A DNA stretch of 64,000 bases. Origin: Diadema setosum (Eukaryota; Echinodermata; Echinoidea; Diadematoida; Diadematidae). Position 1 is the first letter of the stretch, and every line of letters starts with the position of its first letter. The position numbers and the translations under genes are program-made. Shown here in pieces: positions 1 through 11,647 of the stretch. The stretch lies in contig CM067070.1 of the NCBI GenBank assembly GCA_033980235.1, positions 27,866,627 to 27,930,626 on the forward strand. Reading direction: 5' to 3'. The notes under the pieces were generated by a model that did no database searches, had not been told where the DNA came from, and worked only from the letters and a program-made list of their open reading frames with translations.

Positions 1-1150
1 CGTCGGTGTTTCAATGCGATTTCGAGGTGTAATACTCACTGCCATGAGACTCACAAATTGGTGGTACATCCTACACTTGGTACACTAGCAGCTACACCGT
101 GTTCTGGATGTGTTGGATCTACGTGTAGACCCTTTCAAAACCTGATTTCACACTGTTTGTATGGTGCAGTGGCATTAATTACGTCTGTTTGCATTGGGTG
201 TACTACCTGTAGATTTGTGAATAAGCATTGCCATTATTTCTTTCTGGGAAATTGCAACTATTAACCCATTGAAGATGGGCTGATTTCTATAAGACACATT
301 TACCAGTTTCCCCAGCCTGAGAATACCTGGGACTAGTCTTCTACAGGTTAATACATCTTCTGGTAACTGCCATCATATCCATGTTTTGCACTATGGGGCA
401 AATATTTTCAGGCTACTTTGTATGGTAATGTGTTATTTTCTAGCAGTCTGGAAATGTGGAACGTTGTAAGTATCTGTCACAACTGTAAAATTAATATTCA
501 TCTCACAAGGTTTAGTGCAAGAGTAACAAAATTTTCCTGCCGTGTAATATGTAATCCCTGCCATTTCTATGTGACATTCCCATTTTAGTGTCACTTATGT
601 TTCTGGACCCCTCCCACTCTACAAGCCACTCCCATTCATGTGCTCCTCCCACTCCTTGACTCCTCCCCCCCCCCCCTTTGGTGGTCTTGTACCTTGATAT
701 TAAACCATGCAGGAGTCCTCTCTTGCTCATAATTGTACTAGGTTCTACATAAATGTCTCTCCTGTCTCCGTTACGCCACTTACCTGTGTCCTACACTCCC
801 AAAGCATAGAAAACAGTATAAACAGTGTCTATAAAAGCACAATGAGTGTTACACTACGGACAGTGCCCTTTGACCTACGTGGTCACAAAATTTGCAAAGT
901 TTGTACCACCAGTTATTTCGGCCAACGTTCCCTACAGCTGGTTGTAGCAAGTCTTATAAATCCGTGTTAACGAGTGGTAAACATTGACACTGTGTCGTTG
1001 ACTGTTTGAAAGTGTTCTATTTTACATTGAGGTCATATTATTGACTATAGGGAAAATATCCCCCAGGTCATTGCAAGTCATGTACATGTATTTCATCTTT
1101 ACAGGTTTTCTGTATGTCTGAAATTTCTTTATCTACTACTGTGGGAAGTA
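1..1150. other. No recognisable gene; edge open frame
   Basis: A plus-strand frame is open from the window edge to a stop at 264. It is rich in cysteine (for example CSGCVGSTC and CIGCTTC) and may be the tail of an exon or of a retroelement frame that starts outside the window. I do not recognise it. The remaining sequence to 1150 has short frames, a C-run near 666-677 and no coding signature. Confidence 0.3.
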
Positions 1151-1157
1151 AGTCTGA

Positions 1158-1312
1158 CCCCCCCCCCCCAAAAAAAAAAAAAAAAAAAAAAAAAAGGGAA
1201 AAAACACACAAACACACACACCACTAGCACCACCACCACCAACAATAACAACAACAGTAGCACCATCACCACCACCACCAACAACAACAGCAACAGCAAC
1301 ACCCCACCAAGA
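1158..1312. repeat. Low-complexity C/A run and CAN-triplet tract
   Basis: A C-run passes directly into a long A-run, then into mixed CACA, CCA and CAA triplets (caccaccacc, caacaacagc). This is simple-sequence DNA, not coding. Confidence 0.85.
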
Positions 1313-3086
1313 CCTCTCTGGTTATCCTGTTCATACTATCCGGTGTTCCATGTGAATTTAAAGTCCTTGCTATACTAGTAAATTTAGTTTTTGGGGTTTC
1401 CAGAAGAGGGCGCCCTCTATGATAAGGAATGAATAGTCACAACTCGTTCATGCACTGAACTCTGAAAGACTATGTAGAAACATACTTTGCCATACAAATC
1501 ATTATGCACGGGTCGAATTAACTAATCATATGAACTGCGTTTATGAGGTAATCAGGGATTAGATAGTTTATTGCATAAGCTATACCAGAGTACGTCCATG
1601 CCAGCTATTTTATTGATGATATAATGGAGGTTCATGCAGTACAACCTTGCACTGTGCGACTGCGTGCGATTCAAAAGAGCAATAGTACCCAAGCCGATGG
1701 GAACTTTCCACCGCATCATTTTTTTAAAAGCTATACTTGAGAGGAAAGAGAAACAAATATTGGCTTGTTGTGGATGTGAAGGCATATATAAGCTTTTCAT
1801 TCAATTTCTTGGTACATTGTGCACTGGCAGTTACACTTTGATGGTTTTACGGAGTTGATCACAATTGTAATCGGTCATGCTGACCATCGAAATAAATGGA
1901 AAAGAGAAAGTTGCATAGGTCGTTAAGATGATGACGTAATAAGTCATATAGAGCTATGTATCATCGGCACTTATAATTTTTACTTTATTCATGTCTATTA
2001 TTATTTTTTTTTTTGTTCGTTGTCTGATGAGCTCTCTGCATGCAAAGCAATACAGCTACTGCAACTCATTGCTTTGTCTTATCAGTTTCTGTTCTTTTTG
2101 GATGGTGCACAATTGTACCTTTGACAAGCATGGACATGATTTGCCAATATCTTTTGAGCTGTTTATTTGTCAGGTGATACAACCGTTACACAGTAAACTG
2201 TTGGTGGTTATACTGTTCTTTGACAAGTACTAGTCACTAGTAAAGACGAGAAAATGTGTTGCGCGCTTTTAACGTGCAGAGCTCGAGATAATATACGCCG
2301 ATCAGTGCGTGTGCTCTAGTCTGTACAACAAACGGGGCGCATACACGTTTTGAGCATGTATTTTGTTTTCCGAACTAACTACGCGTATGAATGGGAATAG
2401 TCTTATATTCCATCCATATCAGTTGGAGCAACGTGGAAAGCCGACTTGTTTGTCTTGCCGACAAAATAATTTATTGATGGTTTGAAATAAAGCTCTAAAT
2501 GTTAGTTTGTAAAAGTGTTGTCGAATATATTTATCGTTCAGATGCATAGCGATTAGGTTAAACCTATGTTCGTTCTTTTGAAATAGCATTGCAGCTAAAG
2601 TGATTGTCAACAGGTGCGCACGTGATATTTTCTTATTTCTTTTTTTGATATGTGAGATTGTGTTCTTTGGATGGAATGCAGCAAGTTGCATTTTGAGAAG
2701 AAAGACAAATGCGAGATTGATTTATAGACGGCTACTGTACTTGATTATGGACAGTGCCAAGAAATAACACAAGTTTTTGTGGGATAGAAACCTATTATTG
2801 TTGATTAAAAAAAAAGAGTTTATATGCGCAGAGTGAGAAAACAAAAGGCTAATGAGTATTTATGTGTCATTGTAAGTACTTAGGGCTGTGCATTATTTTA
2901 TTAAAAATATGGTGACATTCAGTGATAAAGAAGCTGATAACCGAAAGACGTTGTGCTTGTAATTTTCTATGCTCTTTTTTGTGGTGTCTGTTTGATTTTA
3001 TGCCTAAATAAATGCATCTATAATTCATACACACGCATATATATACAGTATATAATATACAGTGTGTATGAATTATATTGTATATA
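1313..3086. other. Intergenic, nothing recognised
   Basis: AT-rich sequence with only short, unsupported frames. A GC-richer patch near 2255-2360 is the only compositional change; no domain, RNA gene or inverted-repeat border was found. Confidence 0.4.
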
Positions 3087-3342
3087 TGAAGAGTTTGTTT
3101 GCAAAAACCGATAAGTCCAATTTTGCCAAATGGAGATATTTGCAATTAAAGGTCAAGAAAAATAAAGAGAATAATAAGAAATTTTTTGCTTCTTTTAACC
3201 ATAACTTCAAAAATGTACCTCTATATTTGATGTAGTGACCAATATATCGTTTAAAAGGTATTATTTTGTACTTTACAACAACGACCGTACTTCAAAATCT
3301 TCAAAAAAAAGGACTTATCGGTTTTTGCAAACAAACTCTTCA
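3087..3342. mobile_element. Short TIR element (MITE), 256 bp
   Basis: The termini are perfect inverted repeats of about 31 bp. The left end starts gaagagtttgtttgcaaaaa at 3088 and the right end is its reverse complement at 3311-3341. The interior is AT-rich and has no coding capacity. TA-rich flanks (tatat on the left, atatg on the right) allow a TA-type target duplication but do not prove it. Such size and structure mark a non-autonomous DNA transposon; the superfamily is not assigned. Confidence 0.75.
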
Positions 3343-3357
3343 TATGTATATGCATAA

Positions 3358-3360
<3 letters not shown>

Positions 3361-3395
<35 letters not shown>

Positions 3396-3396
3396 T
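3361..3396. repeat. (TG)n microsatellite
   Basis: About 17 uninterrupted TG units, followed by a short CTAT/CTGT tract. A (CA)n tract lies at 3549-3566. The two are inverted relative to each other and make a low-complexity frame on the minus strand. Confidence 0.9.
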
Positions 3397-3566
3397 ATCT
3401 GTCTGTCTATGATATCAGTCAGGTTTCCGAAGGCCAATAGACCTTGCCAATGAAGGAGAATGATTATTATGAACGTGATGATGACAAAGGTAAAGTGGAA
3501 AAAGAATGGAATAAAGTTATTGACGAATGGGCGACAAAATGCAGACACGCACACACACACACACAC

Positions 3567-4442
3567 GAAGAAGAAGAAAATTAGTAGAATGATAACGAAC
3601 TGGTGAGCAGTGATTTATTCATCTATAAACTATGGAACAATAATACTAGTTCCGTTCAATTAAGTTCAATGATGCTAGTTCGGTTCAGTTCAGTTTTGCA
3701 TTCCATTTTCAGTGATACTACGTAATTCAATTCAGTTCATTTCAGTTACAGTAAGTTCATTTCTGCATTCCGTTTCGATGCAATGTACAATATGTAACAA
3801 AATTTGTCAATATATCACAAGTCATGAATAATCTGCGCAGTTTGCAGTGAAAAAAAAAAAGAATCACAAATTTTAGGAAGGGGATTATGTGAATTTTTGC
3901 ATTCTGAAAAATATGTATATCATTGTATTTCATTTTCAATTGATAAAATAAAGGGTCAGAGGGGGTTAAATAAGGGGAATTAATGATAAATCACAGACTA
4001 CATTTCTGAAGAATAAACATAAGACTTATTTTACTTTAACCAAAATTTTCCCATGCATCGTTGCAGTATGTTATGTATATGATTATGATAAAAAACAGAG
4101 CATGATATAAAATTATACGAAAATTTTGAGTTTATAAGGTTTTCCAATCGGTATAGAATTCCCATTGCTTTGGAAATGAATGTGCGACTATTACGAACAT
4201 GATCATTTCAGGTTCAATTCGAGTCAATTGTAATTCCTATAAAAAGAGTGGAATTCATGTCAGAGACAATCCGTCAATACATCATACAGTCATTACAATC
4301 AGTCATATCATCAATTTGTGAAAAAGTAGGCCTACGTATGAAACGCTTAAAATGTATTTGGGAAATAGATAATCTATTACATATAAACCATTGAGAAACC
4401 TTATCTATGTCTAAATCAGCATATCAAAATCCTATATATATC

Positions 4443-4494
<52 letters not shown>

Positions 4495-5194
4495 CACAGA
4501 AGAGGGCCCATGTATAAGGCAGAATTTATCCCTCACGGACACCACAAACAATGTTAGATTTCCGATCGTGGGAGGATTTAAATGAGACGTATTGCTTTCT
4601 ACAAGATAAATAATCAATAATCCAGAAAGTGTTAAACCACGATCAACACCATTATCGTTGTAAATTATAATCTAAATTGTCCTGATCTATCGTCTCAAAT
4701 GCTTGGGAAAGATTAATAAAAATTCATATCATTTTTTTTTATTTGCAAAATTGTAGTGTTTTCATCTAATAATTGAGTAATTGCCATGTCGGTGGAATAT
4801 CAAATCTGAAAGAGAACTGATTTAGTATATAGGGATACTCATATCCCAATGTGTAAATCATAAAAGATGTGGATCTATTCTCTATTCTTTTTTTATTGAT
4901 TCATGCGTAAACAAACGGATAAAATAGTTTTAAAAAAGAATGTATTCATTCAACGCCTAGGATTAAATTTAATTGATATTTTAGCGCACATTCGGCCGAT
5001 AGAAAAAATATTATGGATAGGAAGATAATTCATTGGTGCACTGCAATACATTTTATATTTTCTTTGAAATAGTCAAGTCATACTACAACACATACTAATT
5101 ACGTAGGGATTGTTCATAACAAGCTTTGATCCATTTTTCCATATAGTTTTGGTAGAGACTTTTCAGGTTTGTATCATTTTTTTTTTTTTGGTGA
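3567..5194. other. Intergenic with (AT)n microsatellite
   Basis: No gene seen. It includes repeated ttcagttcag-type words at 3650-3765 and an (AT)n microsatellite at about 4431-4490. Confidence 0.5.
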
Positions 5195-5522
5195 GATAGT
5201 GAGAAACCTCTTATGAAATATGAAAGAGCATGTAATTCAATGAAGATTTCATTGTTTATTTGATGGAAGTTGATTTTGAAATGGCTGAGATATCCAAAAC
5301 ACAGCGATTCTAATTAAGTGTGGGACCCATATTTTATAATGATCGTTTTGTTTTACTTTGTTTTTGTATATTTCAGCTATTTCAATCCGATTTTCATCAA
5401 ATAAACTTTGAATTCTTCTTAAAATGGTATGTTCTGTGATTTTCATAAGTGTTTTCTTGATATCTCGCAAAAAAGTTAAAGCCCAATTTTCATCTCCACC
5501 AATACTGTACCATCCCTTTAAG
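5195..5522 (-). mobile_element. Probable MITE end, minus strand
   Basis: The minus-strand sequence beginning at 5515 (aagggatggtacagtattgg) followed by an AT-rich interior resembles a class of palindromic MITEs common in marine deuterostome genomes, from memory only. The ccctttaa end fits a TTAA-type border. The second terminus is not clear, so the left limit is approximate and the element may be truncated. Confidence 0.35.
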
Positions 5523-6734
5523 GTGTGTTTACTTTATTAACGCGAGAATAAGCGGTAAGTCTATTTCATAAAACCCAAGAACAAAAACAACGCTAAACAC
5601 ATTTGTGCTGACATTGAATGTTTGCCGTCTTCGGTCCTGTCCGTTGGTGCTTAAAAGTCCCCGATTTTCTCATAAGGAAACAACAGAGGGCGTTATGCAC
5701 TACGAATAAACTTGAGGCATTGTTCAATCTCAACTGCAGCTGATGAATGTGTAGAATGGTGCAACGCGAAGTTTATTGCAAAACCTGTAAATCAATTGGA
5801 CCAGCCTTCCAAAGCCCACATACCACACTCTCCTATCACAGAAAATGTACTAAAACAAATGTGAAAAAAAAGAACCATACTAATAACCTACCACAATAAA
5901 ACCACCAAGTTATTTCCAATTTATTCACATCTTTTAACTCCTTATGTGCCATATGGTGGAGACCCCCTATGTGCCACATTATTCTGAGACACCGACGCAG
6001 TCACACTTTGAGAAAATATCATGTTTTTTTTTCTATTTTTCAAATCTAACTTCTAAAGATTTCTGTTGAGCTGGACATGAAGCGCGCAATGTTTTAGAGA
6101 AAATGCCAAGCTTTGCTTTGATGTAAATTGCATGACATTGTAAAATCTATGACTGTTTTTCTTTCAAATGACCAAAAGCTACATTACTGTAAAGGCTTGA
6201 CTTTTGCACAACAGTGACAGAAACTGTAAAACACAAATCCATCAAATAAAATACAAGTTATACAGGGTGGCCCTAAGAACGGAACACCTAAGATCTTTAA
6301 TTTTAGCAATATTGATGCAGATATGTCATTATTTTGCATACTATTGGAAAAGCCATTTATTTCCCCAATACAATGACATCGAGTTCTTTAATTTTGGTGA
6401 GTGCGTTATGATTTTAGCACCATTCTGTCAACCCTTACAATTTTCATAATGTGATCATTTTGGACTCTGAGAGATACGGAAACCAGCGAGAATTCGGCTT
6501 GCCATAGAATCAGAAGCGTTCATAATGTGTGCAATGTGGGGTCGACGGTGTGATTGTCATTGTCCGTTACTATTGTGAATAAAACGACCTGCTGGGCTCA
6601 TTGAGATGCTAAATTTAGCTGGAAAATAAGCGAGGTTTATTTAAAGGCATTCAAAAGCACTCCCAAAATAGGGAAAATAGCACAAAAATCTAACCGTACA
6701 GAAATTTATTACCTACCTATATAACGCAGGGCTC
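5523..6734. other. Intergenic, nothing recognised
   Basis: Only short frames. The words acagggtggccctaag near 6263 recall Tc1/mariner termini, but no partner terminus was found. Confidence 0.35.
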
Positions 6735-6835
6735 CCTTGTAAAGCAGGCCTTTGTGGCACTGAATGGGACTACCCTGCTTTAAAGAAGACTTAATAAATA
6801 AATTAATTAATTAAATATTGGCAAATCAAGAAGTA
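6735..6835 (+). mobile_element. LINE/SINE 3' tail with TAAA-rich end
   Basis: The string gaatgggactaccctgcttt followed by an A/T-rich short-unit tail (aataaataaattaattaatt) matches the usual form of L2/CR1-clade and associated SINE 3' ends. No coding part is attached, so this is a severely 5'-truncated insertion. The family is assigned by motif only. Confidence 0.4.
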
Positions 6836-7614
6836 ACCATACCCATCAAAATGCCATTACTCTTTATGTAACGAAAGATTTGTGAGGAAAATAATTCGGC
6901 ATGGGTATTTCTACACTTATTTCTAGTAATGTGAGAAAAGGAAGATGTTCTTTTCAGTTAGGAATGAATAATAAAGCATATAAACATAATAATAGCTTTT
7001 CAAACATTAAAAGAGCAACAAATTTGTGTCCGTGCAACACGTTCTATTGCTGCAGCTGTGAATGTAAGCGCTGTTGTGTTATCTTTCATCGTTGGACATC
7101 ACACAGATCTGTCATTTTTTTAAATGTCTTTTTTTACGATTGTGGGGAGCAATTTTCAACTTTCGACCGTCGTGAAACTTCAGAATCTATTGAATTAATA
7201 GATAAGATTGACACAAAATGTTGTTACAAACATGGAAGAACACATGCTGTTTTAACATTTGAGGGATTTGTTGTGTCTTGGCCGAGTTAACAAACTCAAC
7301 AGATGGGGTAAGAAATGCTAAAATGTACTGTTTATGTGAAATAAGGGAGGAGGGGTCAAAAATAGATAATGAAACAATGACAGTACTTAGATATGCAGCA
7401 GAACCAAATGTTTCCCATATCCCCAAATATGACTTTTGTTACATTTGAAAAGTCACCAAATTGATGGATTATAATGTATAAAAAAACCAAGAATATTCAA
7501 TCGCAAAAACAGACACGAGCTAGCATAGCTTTAAAACATCCCTTATTCCTCCCCCCCCCAAAAAAAAAATCTTCTTTTCACAGCAATAGGTTTATTTTGT
7601 AACGTAAGAAATGG
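6836..7614. other. Intergenic, one unsupported 129-aa frame
   Basis: A plus-strand frame at 6901-7290 contains a Cys cluster (CPCNTFYCCSCECKRCC) but is AT-driven, matches nothing I know, and has no partner exon. A C-run/A-run junction lies at about 7549-7569. Confidence 0.3.
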
Positions 7615-7700
7615 ACTTACCTCTCTTGACTGTACACATTCAACGAAAAAGCTCTGAAGATAGCAAATTATGAGCGGTCACACGCAACCACTATTTAGAG
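7615..7700 (-). other. Exon-like block similar to 32703-32790
   Basis: Read on the minus strand this block ends in agagag followed by the consensus donor gtaagt (7620-7615). About 100 bp is recognisably similar to the minus-strand block at 32703-32790 just upstream of sulfotransferase gene A. It may be an old duplicate of a 5'UTR exon or promoter-proximal segment. No matching coding exon was found at lower coordinates, so it looks orphaned. Confidence 0.3.
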
Positions 7701-7974
7701 TAATGGAAGTATAGTACCTTTAAACGATTCAGGCGGCCTGGTGAATCGTGTGTACAATAAATTATGAAACACAATATTTTGTGCAGATTTTATGTGCCAA
7801 AGTCCATACATTATACTAGATCGAGAAATACCAGTAGTAATAACCATAGCTGTTCCTGTTTTTGACAGATTTCGCGTGAGTAGGTTTTTCGATTCTGGAA
7901 GTGATGAAATCAATTTTTGGTTATACTATTATTGTGAGGAATGTCATCGAATTGGAGCCGGTAGAGAATTAAGT

Positions 7975-7975
<1 letters not shown>

Positions 7976-8006
<31 letters not shown>
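7976..8006. repeat. (TG)n microsatellite
   Basis: About 15 uninterrupted TG units. Confidence 0.9.
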
Positions 8007-8008
<2 letters not shown>

Positions 8009-8608
8009 GTTGAAATTGACGCACCTCTATACCCAAAATCAATACATCAGATTTAAATGTCTGTATAAAGGCAATGCATCATTTCTCAATCGGCAATTCC
8101 TACTGGTTGAACAAAAATACAAAGACCACATCGACTGCACAACAGGAGGCAATTAATGAAGTATTTGTATCAAACATCACATAATACCTGCGAATCCTTG
8201 TGATTTGTATTCAAAATCAGCATCCAACATTGAAAAATGTAGACAGATCCATGGAACCTATTATAAATCATATTTAATTTAACCTTGTTTAACTTCCAAT
8301 GTGTGTACACACAGATTTAAGTAACTTGAGCTCTTTCGAGGAAAAAACGCCTCATCTTTGAACATGGCTAATTCTGCCCCCCCAAGGAAAAACGCAGTAT
8401 CTAACATTTTTGGCGATTTTCACTTTTTTGCATAAATATAGTCAGTGGGCAATCCTTCTTCATATGACATATTCAGATTTTTGAAAAAATGTTTGGAAAG
8501 CTACTTTTCCGTAACTGCCAAAGGCAGTATCTTCACTTAACTTGCACTTTCCCCAAGGAAAAACGCAGTATCTACATGATGAATATTTCCCCAAGGAAAA
8601 ACGCAGTA

Positions 8609-9451
8609 CAGTACTCTCCGCATAATCGGGTAGGCTCGGGCAGAGCGTTTCTTACCCGATTAAACGGAGTACCCGATTAACAGAAGAACACGTCTCATTC
8701 ACAATTGACACACACAATGTGTATGTACATGCATTGTACACTGCACCAAACACCTACACTGTATGCTTAACAAGCGTGCTTGCACGGCACATTATACATA
8801 CCTTACAATTGCTCAGTCACGAGCAATAATTTACACTCCTTTTATGGACAAATATGTCGTAAGAAAACTTTGTCGTTTGACCATAGACTCCTCACTAACA
8901 CGCAGGCGTTTTCCAAAATGAACACGTCTCTTTGCGTGCACTAGTCACGTAGAACGTCGGGTTACTTTTCGAGAAGTGACTGGGAAAAAGCAAAATTATG
9001 GAGCTGGTGCATGACCTAACTTTCGTTGCAAAATTCTCGTATTGTGAATGTTGTTGCGGAGCAAGGGTGGAGCGCAAGTGTGTTCGACTCATGTCTGTCT
9101 ATGTAGTTGTGAGTGCCAGTTACATGGGTAATGTTCGTTTACGTGTGGCAAGTCGGTACTGGAACATTATGTTTTCATGTTTGATCACTACCCAAATAAT
9201 CGGTCTTCTTGCGAATTTAACAGAGAATGCGATCAGCCGTGGAAAATTTGACATTAATGATTTCTTAAAGTGTTATGTCTGCGATAAAATATGGGTAAAA
9301 ATTAAATAAGAAGAAAATTATTTACCCATTTATGCGGAGAGGCAACCCGATTATCAGGTAATTTTAACGTGCATTGGAACTGATTTTGACTTTACTACCC
9401 AATTAAACGGAGTACCCGTTTAAGCGATACCCGATTACGCGGAGAGTACTG
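8609..9451. mobile_element. pogo/Tigger-like MITE, TA target
   Basis: The element starts cagtactctccgcataatcg and ends with the matching inverted repeat (cggagagtactg), about 25 bp with few mismatches, flanked by TA on both sides (8607-8608, 9452-9453). Removing it restores the host motif gcag-TA-tctac present in the other copies, which supports precise TA duplication. CAGT-type termini and TA targets are known for pogo/Tigger elements. A 103-aa frame at 8998-9309 lies inside but shows no transposase motif. Confidence 0.7.
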
Positions 9452-9810
9452 TATCTACAAAGCTAGTCTTAATTACCAGACACTGTTATTTATATATGTG
9501 AATACTTTGCCGGTTGTTCTGTAATTTGAACGTAAATTACTTTCTTTAGATATACTTGCTCAATAATAAGACATAATGTTCAAAATATCTAACCGAAACA
9601 ATACTGATTAGTAAATATTTTGATGAGATCGTGATCCTAATATAAAACACAGTGTGTGATTAAGACTAACCAAGTGCACATTAAACAATACAGCACAACA
9701 CTGACAGCTTGCATATAGCTGCACTGAGCATGCAGTCAGCACAGGGCCGGGCCCGGCCGGCTAGTCAGCATTTACAGTGTGAGTGTGTACTTGTCTTGGA
9801 TTAAAACAAA

Positions 9811-9875
9811 ATGTTGTCGCGGGGAAAATTACTCGTGAGCCTAGCCCTCAAGAAAAATTTATCTGCAGATAATGA
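9811..9875 (+). other. Exon-like segment: ATG plus consensus donor
   Basis: An ATG at 9811 opens a 21-codon frame beginning MLSRGKLLVSL that runs into a perfect donor (ga|gtaagt at 9876). It follows a GC-rich patch (gggccgggcccggccgg, about 9745-9761) that could be a promoter or 5'UTR. It sits between the inverted ends of the 3.1-kb element, so it may be the first coding exon of that element's degenerate gene or of a trapped host gene. No second exon was identified. Confidence 0.25.
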
Positions 9876-9902
9876 GTAAGTAATTCAAAACTATTTCAAT
9901 AT

Positions 9903-10045
9903 TGAAAGAATAAAGCTGATCGTTTGTCACACGAAGCGAGGTAAACACAAATGCATGTTTGTCACACGAAGCGAGGTAACGTTAGAGTTCTAAACACAAA
10001 TGCATGTTTACCTCGCTTCGTGTGATTAACGATCAGCTTTTCTTT
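9903..10045. repeat. Long imperfect hairpin
   Basis: The left arm (aagctgatcgt, cacacgaagcgaggtaaac) pairs with the right arm at 10003-10045 (gtttacctcgcttcgtgtg, acgatcagctttt). The arms are about 50 bp, and a second direct copy of gtcacacgaagcgaggtaa lies in the loop at about 9960. Confidence 0.75.
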
Positions 10046-10099
10046 CATATGGTATTCTACCTCGATGATGAACATCTTTCGTACTATTTCAATATTAAC

Positions 10100-10960
10100 T
10101 TATTGTGAAGTAACTTTGATAGGCCTAGACCCTTGTCAAAATTCCTCAGGCTCCAAATCTGAAAGTTTCGTCGAAAGGCAATAGACCTAGGTGCCTAACC
10201 TTTTGTTAGATCTATTTGTGTTGTATCGGATAAACGTCGCTTTTATACTAACATGTTAGACCCTATACATCTAGGCCTAAGTCCAAGTCTAAGACTTGTC
10301 TAGACAGTAACGTTTGAGTCTTGCGTCTCTTTTCTAACGTTAGACTTAACGTTAATCAGAACTTTCAGGGTCCGTATTCCGAAAGTCTAAAGAAAGATGT
10401 AGGTTAGTGTAGGACTAAAATAGGCCTACTCTATGGCAGGCCTGTTTATAAAACTAAGAAAGAAGTCTAAGACTAAAACTTAACCACTCAGAATCCTCAA
10501 AATCTAACACCGCTAGTGAAGTGTCAATGTTCAATTAGCTACTCCATACCATACTGTCTTAAAATTATATAGACAGCGATCTAGTTGAAAATAGATTATG
10601 TGAAAAGTAGGTAGGGGCCTAGACCGGTAATCTAAGAGCTTAGACTAAACCTTCTGCAGTTCTAACGTTAGGCTATTTTTTTTTTTTCTGTGAGTATCGT
10701 GCATAGCCTGAGGCTGTAGACTCGTGTAGCCTGCTACGTAGCCAGCCTAGAATAAACGATATAAAAACTAGACCTAGTCTAGATCGATCTAGGTCCAGAC
10801 ATCCGATTTAGATTTATTTTGGTCTAGACAGACTCTAGCCTAGACTGTACAGATCTACCGTTAGATCTAACGTTAGTATTCTAGATGCTAACGTCAGCGG
10901 CTAGGCCATATCACATTACAGCCCTGGCAAGCTTCATATTTATAAATGCGTAACGTTTAC
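10100..10960. other. Word-biased tract (taacgtta, ctagac, aggccta)
   Basis: Non-coding stretch with strong over-use of the palindromic words taacgtta, ctagac/gtctag and aggccta. I saw no gene. The bias resembles echinoderm intronic DNA; that comparison is from memory. Confidence 0.4.
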
Positions 10961-11647
10961 AGCAAGAGCGGTCTGGGAATGTAAGCAAAACGTTCCAAGA
11001 ACGATCTGTTGAAGCCTCCTCTGTAATCAGGGCATAAATGGGGGATGGAGGATGCATCCCCCAGGGCCAGAGGTTGAGGATGGTGCATCATGAATACTTG
11101 TACAATGATGTATAGAACTGTCTACATGCATACATAATTATGGCAGTCATTCCGCTGTAGATACTGCGTTTTTCCTTGGGGAAATACGTTCCATTGTAGA
11201 TACTGCGTTTTTCCTTGGGGAAATCAGTCAATTGCATGGGGTTTCCCCAAAGTATCTACATTTTCATTAATAACTTAAAAACAAAACAAAATCACAAAAT
11301 GATATTTTCCAGGAAAATTGGTAGCTAGATAGACTAAAATTCCACAATGAAGGAATTTTTCAAAAGAGTATATTTTCCAGGGGCTTTGGCAAAAACATAA
11401 AATGGTGAATATCTCGGTTGTTGAGAAATGGAGCTGGATGTAGATACTGCGTTTTTCCTTGGGGGGGGGGGGGGGGGCAGAATTGTGATATATGTCACAG
11501 CCTCATCTTCAAAACAATGACTTCTCTTTGTCTTGATCTCAAATATAGCTACAATGTATTTCAAACATTTTTTCCCAGTTTCAGCGGCACATTCATTGTA
11601 GACATTTATCCGAAGTCATAATACTCATCATCCTTTCCGTTCAGACC

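Larger units (their letters stand above)
8370..11485. mobile_element. 3.1-kb inverted-repeat element with triple motif ends
   Basis: Both ends carry three copies of the motif ccaaggaaaaacgcagtat in opposite orientation. The left copies are at about 8382, 8551 and 8589; the right copies (inverted) are at about 11156, 11195 and 11439. The inner pairs are spaced 36-38 bp on both sides, and the outer copies abut C- or G-runs next to attctgc / gcagaatt. This mirrored layout suggests a foldback-like or TIR DNA transposon. The interior holds a later pogo-like insertion, a hairpin and one exon-like segment but no recognisable transposase. Confidence 0.55.

Noticed and set aside
6901..7290. 129-aa cysteine-containing frame
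   Set aside because: No recognisable domain spacing, AT-rich codon use like the surrounding non-coding DNA, no supporting neighbour.
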